A stretch of DNA of 27,494 nt from Pelargonium cotyledonis (lineage: Eukaryota; Streptophyta; Magnoliopsida; Geraniales; Geraniaceae). Location of the stretch: the NCBI GenBank assembly GCA_036897625.1, contig JAYMTA010000519.1, positions 1 through 27,494 on the forward strand, in the 5' to 3' direction. Numbering within the stretch: the stretch's first letter is position 1; the number at the start of each line of letters is the position of its first letter. Below, one piece after another: positions 21,255 through 27,494 of the stretch. The notes under the pieces were generated by a model. It worked only from the letters and a program-made list of their open reading frames with translations, was not told the DNA's origin and made no database searches. The translations under genes were made by a program, and so were the position numbers.

Positions 21255-22188
21255 CTAGAGTTCTATGTCAGATGCAGATGCACTCCTCTTCAGTTCATGT
21301 TCCCTGCAGCCTGGTCTGGAGTCTTGGTTGATCTTGGTTAACTACAGAAAGTGATAAAGAAGATATATATAGGTCAGCACACTTCTTACACTAGAAATAT
21401 AGTTAACTTTCATGACCTGTGACGATGAGTTGCACACTGTCTGGAGTCTTGTCCATGGCAGTTTCACAAACAGAAGGTAGAATTAAGAGTGTAGGAAGAA
21501 AGGGGATGAAATTACCCGCAATTCATTTTTCATTTGTCGGTTCTCCTTCTCAAGGTTACTGATCTCTATGTTCAGCTGGATCTTGCGTGCCTAGGATGAC
21601 AATTATTGGCATAGGTTAATGGTAGAGAAATACAACATACCAGAAGTTTGATTCTATGACTATGGTCATTAAGATATTTTAGATTGAACCTTTACTTTTG
21701 ATTCTGGATGAAAGACTTAAGATGCTTACTAGTTTCCTTGATCTCGATCTGGCAGCAGACTCTTTATTCCTTATCAGCCTTGTATTCCGCTTCAATGCAG
21801 CAGCATCCTCCATGCTTGTTATGAGACAAATTTGATCTCCAGAACTCCCTTGTTCATGGCCTTGAAGTCCGTTAGAAATCCCAGAATTCTGAAATGAACT
21901 CGTATCTCCTTTTGCTCCATCATTATATGCTACAGATAAATTTTCTGAAGTTCCAATTCCATAAACCCTATCCTTGAAATTTTCAGTGTTTTGCTCTTCG
22001 ATTGTCACGTTCATTTGTTGGAAATCAAAGTCGTCAGTTTTGTCGAATTGATTACTTGAGGTTTGAAGGAAATATGAATCTTCAGGCTCCATGTTGGCTC
22101 CAAAATCCTCTGATAGTTCCATTATAATTGTCTCCAAGCTCTTATCAGAGATTGAATTGATTTCATTCTTCATATTTGATGGGTCCAT
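21255..22188 (-). CDS. Group-A-type bZIP transcription factor, FD-like, copy 1 (3 exons, 206 aa)
   Basis: A DNA-binding dimeric transcription factor of the plant bZIP class. Exons: 22188-21730, 21590-21516 and 21341-21255, all phase 0. The basic region RLIRNKESAARSRSRKL is canonical: N141, then R149 eight positions on, then the first zipper Leu159. Zipper heptads continue L159, L166, M173. The intron after the basic region sits where group-A bZIP genes such as FD commonly have one. The acidic N-terminal 130 residues match no motif I know. Exon 3 ends HELKRSASASDIEL: R-x-x-S is kept, but the Pro of the FD-type R-x-x-S/T-A-P end is Ser. The start is MDPSNM at 22188; the longer frame from 22212 runs through a likely leader acceptor (TTTCAGCAG ending 22193). 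Reading through intron 2 would stop at 21483. Confidence 0.8.
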
Positions 22189-22822
22189 AAACCTGCTGAA
22201 ACACGAAGCCATTCAAGATTAGTTCTGCTTTCATTTACGGAGTATAAGAAATCTAATGACAGGAGCATTTCCGCCCTCGTCAATAGCGCTCATCTGAATT
22301 CATTGATGAGAAAAGTTTCAATTAATGAAAAACGAGAACACAGCTAAAAAATTGTGTGCTTGAATTCAAAACTTAATATGATTTTAATTGAAGTTATTAT
22401 ATTAATTGAAGAAAAACCAAGCCAGGGTTCATTCCCAAAATACAAATCTGATAATCAAATGCAAAAACCTGCATGAACAGATAAGTAATACACAATAATT
22501 TGTATTATGCAGATATGTCATATATGGCTGTACGAGTCAAAAACAGATGATGATGATAATAATAATAATAATTCAAGTCATTTACAAACATATGAGAAGT
22601 AAATGAAATTAAAATAGAACATGAACATAGGAGTAATCGAACTACAAACTGACATTAATCAACAAGTGGTCGCAAGTTTGCTCCAATGCATATGCATCGA
22701 TGCCCCAGTCCTATTAAAATGCAGAACCTAATGAGAAAGGTCAAATAGTGTCACATTTAGCCCACATAACAATTGGTTATGCAGATAAAGATCAGTTGGG
22801 AGGAGGAGGGAGAAGAGTTACC
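22189..22822 (-). other. Leader intron of bZIP-1 (5' UTR)
   Basis: A donor (TTGAAG then GTAACT, donor at 22821-22820) and an acceptor (TTTCAG ending 22196 or GCAG ending 22193) bracket about 625 bp of AT-rich DNA without coding signal. Microsatellite-like GAT/AAT units lie at 22546-22573. A 17-bp word (ACAATTGGTTATGCAGA) at 22769-22785 recurs with one mismatch at 22827-22843. Confidence 0.6.
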
Positions 22823-22930
22823 TTCAACAATTGGTTGTGCAGAGGAAGTTGAGATGAGCCGGAGAAGAAAAGTGACCTCTAACCTTTGTTTGCTTTTGTT
22901 TGTTCTGATGCAGACTGAGGTCTTCATAGG

Positions 22931-22940
22931 TATTTATAAA
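22931..22940 (-). promoter_or_regulatory. Probable TATA box of bZIP-1
   Basis: The minus strand reads TTTATAAATA here. It lies about 110 bp upstream of the leader donor and is followed by a CT-rich leader. Transcription would start at about 22900-22910, leaving a short untranslated first exon. Confidence 0.55.
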
Positions 22941-24149
22941 GTTGGCATCTACCGTGCCATTCTTGGTATAGATAAATATGACAATTAATATACAAATCAT
23001 TCATGAATACCTTATTCTGGCATTTTTCCTTCTTTCGGAGATTATTTTCTTATAATGAATCATAATGAATGTGCATGTTAGCCTTTAAATTTCTATTTGA
23101 CTTGGTACCACAAAGTTAAGCCAATAGTTACTCTAGTTGCTGAATCTTCTGTAATATACAAAGGGGTTTTGGTCTTTCTCATATTTTATGAAATCACACA
23201 TTTAATTTTTGACGACCTCTGAGGATTTTCTATATTAATTTTCATATATTGTTAACTATATTAAGTACAGCATGGTGTTCATGAATGACATTTTTTCTTG
23301 AATGGAAGTGTTCATGAATGATATTAATTTCCATATAATGACTATATGAGATTTTCTTAAACCGTGTTTTCCGATACTTGTTATAGTGTGTGTGAATCCA
23401 AACCCAAAGTGACGTCGTTCAGAACCTATGTACCAGTTGGCCAACAGATATGGGTGTTCTTTCTCAAGTAGTATGGGACACATTATAACTTGCTTGTAGT
23501 TATAGAGCTGCTCTTGCAGTCAGGCACTTTTGACCTTCTCTCATATCATTGTGAGAGGTATCATTTCACAACAATGAAAGGTCCTGATGGTGTATTTGTG
23601 ACTATTTGAGTATATGATTATTATTGACCTATCTTTCTCCTTGCAAAGAATATTACATTCTCAAAAACTTGTTTTCATTCTCGGGGATCATTATAGATGT
23701 TAGCTTTGCCTTTGCTGGCATGCAGCGGATGGTTAGTATGATGTGATCCACCAAAATGTGCAAGTATCAAACATATGTTTTAAGCTACTAGTGTTGTATA
23801 TGCAAGTCTAATGAATAAACTTATATTCCGTACGTCATATTCTACTTAATTTTTTAACCCTCTTGCAGGAACTTGTTCCTCCATTGATCATCAATTTACA
23901 GTCACAGCATCCATCATCAAGAGGCAGGTGCAAATGTGTACTTCAATCATGTTTGCCATAATTTTTCATCCAAAAGGTAACCATTGCAATGTTGGCTTCT
24001 TACAGTTTAGTTAATTAGCACCCCAATGTATGAATAAAGCAGAATCAGTTTCCTAGTTTAGTTACTTTTTGTATGCTATGTTTCCTAGTTTATAAATCAT
24101 ATATGATTGACATCAGAGTCTGCATTCACATATCAAGTTGGCCAAAAGT
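22941..24149. other. Intergenic DNA between the two bZIP genes
   Basis: About 1.2 kb of AT-rich DNA holding the bZIP-1 promoter and the bZIP-2 3' UTR. A near-duplicate (TGTTCATGAATGA) occurs at 23277-23289 and 23310-23322. An open frame at 23256-23483 on the minus strand has no motif. Confidence 0.5.
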
Positions 24150-25272
24150 TTATATGGGTGCTGAAACTGTCCTTTGCAGCTGGGTTCTTGCACCAACCTT
24201 CTGATTTTCTGAGAGGAACTACAAGAAAATGAGACATAAACTATGAGTCAGTTGTGTGCGGATAGATGAGATGAGAGAGTAAGAAAGGTTGTGATTGCAA
24301 ACTTTAATTATTCATATTGAAAAGTATTACTAATATACTTGTTTTAGTTCAATTTCATTTGCAACCAATTGGCCAGGTCGATCTCTTTGAGGAACAGCAA
24401 CTTTAAAATTTCATAAATGAAACATGCTACATATAATAGTTATTTTGAAAAAGAAATATGAGATAAATCAGGAATAAACAGATATAGGAGAAACAAATTA
24501 CCTGCAGCAACTTTGTACAGACTGCATTTTCTCTGTGGAGCCTCTGGACCTCTGCCTCCATTCGAAGAAGTTGAGTCTAAAACGGTAACTCAGCATATAT
24601 AAAGTGAGCATGGTAGAAAAATTCATTTAGGTAGTGTTTGATTTTTAATTTCTGTTCAGGAATGAGGATTAAGAATCGGAATGGGATTGTGATTCTCATG
24701 GTTCATGTTCTGGATACCCATTCCATAATTTTTAATCCAAATGCCATCTTAGTGTGTTTTTCTGATATATTAGGTAGATTGCAGAAACCCAAAAATGAAA
24801 CTTAAAACATTTTAGTTGTTGTGTTGATTACCTTCTTTCTTTCAGCTGTTTTACGAGCTGCAGCTCTGCACTTGATGTTTCTTTCTTCCTTCGTGAGAGT
24901 CTTCTGTTTAGTATCCTTCCTGAACCTCCTTCTTGTGATCCAGTTCTTGCCATTATTGCCAACCCGAGGCTCAACATTTGTTTGTGTAGTCAAGTGCCCT
25001 ACACATTGGCCTTGAATATCACAGCTCATGTTTGTCACAGTTGGTGGTCCTCCAGCAACATGTACACTGTCAATTGTGTTTTCTTGCATTGCTATTTCAG
25101 CTCCCGGGAATTCATCTAGATGGTTCAGGTCAATGTACTGATTGTCGATGTTCTTTGGATCAAACGGGAATGGAGGCAGGAATGTGTTCTCAAAATGATC
25201 GAAATCTCGTAGCAGTGTATAGAACTCTTCAAGCTTTGGATCAATTTTTACATTTTGGCCAAATGGGTCCAT
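24150..25272 (-). CDS. Group-A-type bZIP transcription factor, FD-like, copy 2 with C-terminal RTVSAPI (3 exons, 194 aa)
   Basis: Exons: 25272-24832, 24576-24502 and 24218-24150, all phase 0. Exon 2 is 75 nt, the same as in copy 1, and both are followed by GTAATTT donors, supporting a duplicated pair. The bZIP spacing is kept: N132, R140 eight on, Leu150 ten further (ERNIKCRAAARKTAERKK, then TQLL). But the residues between are not the usual N-R/K-E-S-A-A-R-S-R. Zipper heptad positions are L150, V157, N164, L171. The end LQRTVSAPI is the R-x-x-S/T-A-P motif of FD proteins, which in rice and Arabidopsis is the phosphorylated 14-3-3 docking site linking FD to florigen (FT). The N-terminal 110 residues are acidic and unrecognised. 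The start is MDPFGQ at 25272; an ATG at 25287 is possible, but a CATCACAG acceptor lies between. A functional gene is likely because all frames are open. Confidence 0.78.
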
Positions 25273-26302
25273 GCTTCTGTGATGCATGTAGGAATATTGT
25301 GGTACTAATTAGCACAAGAGCTGGTGGAATATATTCCTTAGGCTGTCAACCTTCTGATTAGTCTTGTTTGAGTTTTAAATTAGGTATCAATCTCGGGTTT
25401 TCTGTCTCTCTTTACTTTTACGATATCATCTTCAATGATTTATCTGTTAATTACTCGACGTTTGCAATGTAATCAATTGTTAATCTTTTACATACATTTA
25501 TACATAGTTACTGATATAAAAGTCATCTGTTATTTCTCAGGAATGTCCTTGGATCATTATACATGAAATGTGTGCCCCATTTTGGTATGGACTGTTGCTG
25601 AACTTGTCTGTGTCACACAAATGGCACTTAATTTGTAGAGAAATGCTGGTTTTCTTCTTCTTCATTGCATGGAGTCTAATATTTGTCCTTGAGTTTATTC
25701 CATAGAATGTACTTGACGATTTTTTTTTTTTTTTTTTTTTTTGTAAATAGGGGCTCACGACTTAGTTCAGTTAGAAAGCAATGGCTTTTATAAGGCTTTG
25801 ACCGCTCTATGTTGACGATATATGTATATACAATTGGCAAGTTATAATAATAATAATAATAAAGGTCAACAAGTTGCCGCACACCGAGTTATTTCAAGTT
25901 TTTGGTTTGGACCGTCTCATATGTACTCTAGTCTTGAAGTAAAGTAACATTGTCAATACATGTGTCGACTCTCAATTGTCCACACTTAATTTGTAAAGCA
26001 AATTAGTATCAAATATATTTACATAACATTTGATCAACACTTATAGTGCTAAACTTTTTTCCTGATCAGAATTATATTGTAGATGGCATAATTTCAATTT
26101 ATTATAAGAGAAAGAGAATTAGAGTATTACAAATGAATGAAACTCGTAAAAAGAATTTTCATTACAATCTATCATTGGATAATGAACAAATGAAGGATTT
26201 GCAACTTTAGATCAATGAAACCAATTCAAAAACAAAACAATTATACTATATATTATAAAAGAAAACGCATTATGAAATGTGGCAGTAGATGGTGTTGTAA
26301 AT
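25273..26302. other. Intergenic DNA upstream of bZIP-2 and downstream of the pectinesterase
   Basis: About 1 kb of AT-rich DNA. It holds a T23 run at 25720-25742 and a (TAA)n microsatellite at about 25843-25863. The bZIP-2 promoter and any leader exon should be here. By analogy with bZIP-1 a leader intron ending at CATCACAG (about 25276) is likely, but its donor was not placed. Confidence 0.5.
25720..25742. repeat. T23 homopolymer
   Basis: Twenty-three T in a row. It is shortly followed by a (TAA)n microsatellite at about 25843-25863. Homopolymers of this length are prone to length errors in sequencing. Confidence 0.95.
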
Positions 26303-27494
26303 TTATAGACCAGAAGTGAATGGCACGCTTGTTCCCGGCAACCACGACCTGCCGGCAACGAAATTAGCGACGGTGAACTTAGAGGCCTCGGTGGCGCTGG
26401 TGATAACCTTGTAACCGCCCCATTTGACCCTTCCGGCGGTGGAAGCAGCCGGGCCAAGGTTCTTGTACTCTCCGTAGAATAGAGTTTTAAGAGCAAAATC
26501 GCCATCCCATTCCAACCATCCAGAGGGATCCACCAAGGTGTCTAGGTATGTTTGTAAGAAAACTGTCCTTGAATACTGCTTCCATGGCCGCCCCAAGAAG
26601 GTCTTGAATTGGCTGAGCACCGGTTTGAGGTCCGGTGCAGCCATCACTCTTGAATCGTGGATTACAATGCCAGTGTTCTGGTTGGAATCGGTCCGGCCTT
26701 GGGCTGTGATGGTGATCTTTTGCTTGTCCATCGGTCGCCTTCCGTAGATCATGCAGTTTTGTAGCACCACCGCAGCGTTCCCGAATATGAAGTCCACTGT
26801 GCCATAGATGTAGCATTCTCTGTAGAATTGTCTCTGTGAGTGGGTGTACAGTGTGTCTTGGTACCCCTCGAAGCTACATCTGTAGAAGACTGATAGATCG
26901 GAGCCTGACCGGAGTGCAACTGCTTGATGGTTTTCCGGCCCGGCTGTGTTACGGAACGTGATGCCGCGGGCAATGAATCCTTCTCCGGTCACAGCTGAAA
27001 ATCGTAACGTTAAATTAATGTGTGAATTTGTCTAGTTTGACTGATGAAGGAAATAGCTAGAGAAAGTAACATATATATGTGCACAATATTTTGAAACTTT
27101 AGCTTTAACTTTATATGTATAGTTGACATTTAATTATACGTTGACTATAATAAGGTTAGTTGTAAGACAATATGAAAAAAGATAATCTTACCAACAGTTG
27201 CAGACTTGAAAGTTGTGGAACCTCCAACGACGCTCCGGCTACCGGTGATGATGGTGCTCCTTAATCCGTCACCAATCAGCATTATATTCTTCATTTTGAT
27301 CTCAAGATTCTCCTTATACGTCCCCTTCTTAACACGAATCACGTACCGACCCGACCCGCCTCGCTTCTCGGCCGCGTCCAAAGCTGCTTGAATTGTCCGG
27401 AAGTTCCCTGACCCGTCCTGAGCCACTACAACATTCGGAGCCGGAGACGCGGACTGCAAGAGCTTCCTGTCTCCTGCGGACAGCCCGCTCGGAA
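26303..27494 (-). CDS. Pectin methylesterase, catalytic domain (5' part beyond the window)
   Basis: A cell-wall enzyme that removes methyl esters from homogalacturonan. Exons visible: 27494-27192 (gene continues to the right) and 26994-26303, joined as VG then AVTGEGF. From the window edge the frame reads [13 protein letters not shown], the usual junction just before the mature enzyme, then [10 protein letters not shown] at the start of the catalytic domain. Hallmarks in order: GTYKE, the QAVALR Gln, [14 protein letters not shown] with one catalytic Asp, GTVDFIFG with the second, and [10 protein letters not shown] with the active-site Arg. All catalytic residues are present and the TAA at 26303 follows PFTSGL. 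An N-terminal inhibitor-like pro-domain, common in such proteins, would lie outside the window, so type I or II cannot be fully decided. The single intron after SATV is typical of the family. Confidence 0.93.

Noticed and set aside
21153..21341. 62-codon plus-strand open frame opposite bZIP-1 exon 3
   Set aside because: Antisense to the proposed third exon and 3' UTR of bZIP-1; no motif of its own.
21483..21515. Read-through end of bZIP-1 exon 2 (VISSPFFLHS then stop)
   Set aside because: A GT donor and an in-frame third exon at 21341-21255, parallel to that of copy 2, explain the gene better; read-through may exist as a retained-intron form.
22189..22212. Upstream start of bZIP-1 giving MASCFSRF before MDP
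   Set aside because: These codons run through a strong leader acceptor (TTTCAGCAG), and a TATA box plus donor at about 22821 support a 5' UTR intron, so MDP at 22188 is the likelier start.
24361..24405. Candidate third exon of bZIP-2 reading LLFLKEIDLANWLQ
   Set aside because: The acceptor (TTTTAAAG) is poor and the peptide has no family match. The exon at 24218-24150, with a pyrimidine-rich acceptor and RTVSAPI end, is far better.

Overview
This is plant nuclear DNA, almost certainly from a eudicot and probably a rosid. Genes are split by GT-AG introns, the intergenic DNA is AT-rich with many microsatellites, and every recognisable protein is closest to land-plant families. A Rosaceae origin is only a guess. 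There are no bacterial, viral, rRNA, tRNA or CRISPR features. Exon models were made by hand, joining frames at splice sites and checking phase and family conservation.

Layout. (1) 1-5113, minus strand: two tandem genes for a cytosolic-type 2-phosphoglycolate phosphatase (PGLP2 family). The first has only its three 5' exons in the window. The second is complete, with 11 exons and 300 aa. (2) 5538-~6555, plus: a broken mitochondrial-type mTERF gene (MTEF18-like) with frameshifts and a stop, ending in repetitive DNA. (3) 7467-7547, plus: one leftover exon of farnesyl diphosphate synthase. (4) 10244-16731, plus: a complete 9-exon gene for a 1044-aa C2/VASt/TM/C2/GRAM/VASt protein like Arabidopsis At1g03370. 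(5) 18979-20445, plus: a 419-aa FHA protein, the plant orthologue of NIPP1, a regulator of protein phosphatase 1. (6) 21255-22188 and 24150-25272, minus: two neighbouring small group-A bZIP genes. One ends in the FD-type R-x-x-S-A-P motif. (7) 26303-27494, minus: the C-terminal part of a pectin methylesterase.

The window is a mosaic of unrelated housekeeping and regulatory genes, not an operon-like system. PGLP2, the FPS relic and NIPP1 occur in the same order as I recall for Arabidopsis At5g47760 (PGLP2), At5g47770 (FPS1), At5g47780 (GAUT4) and At5g47790 (FHA), so this looks like an eroded ancestral block.

The most interesting item is the bZIP pair. The first copy keeps a canonical DNA-contacting basic region but has a changed C-terminal phospho-motif. 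The second keeps the motif (R-T-V-S-A-P-I) but has a strongly altered basic region. This would fit division of labour in a florigen/14-3-3-type complex. It is inference from sequence and needs expression and binding tests.
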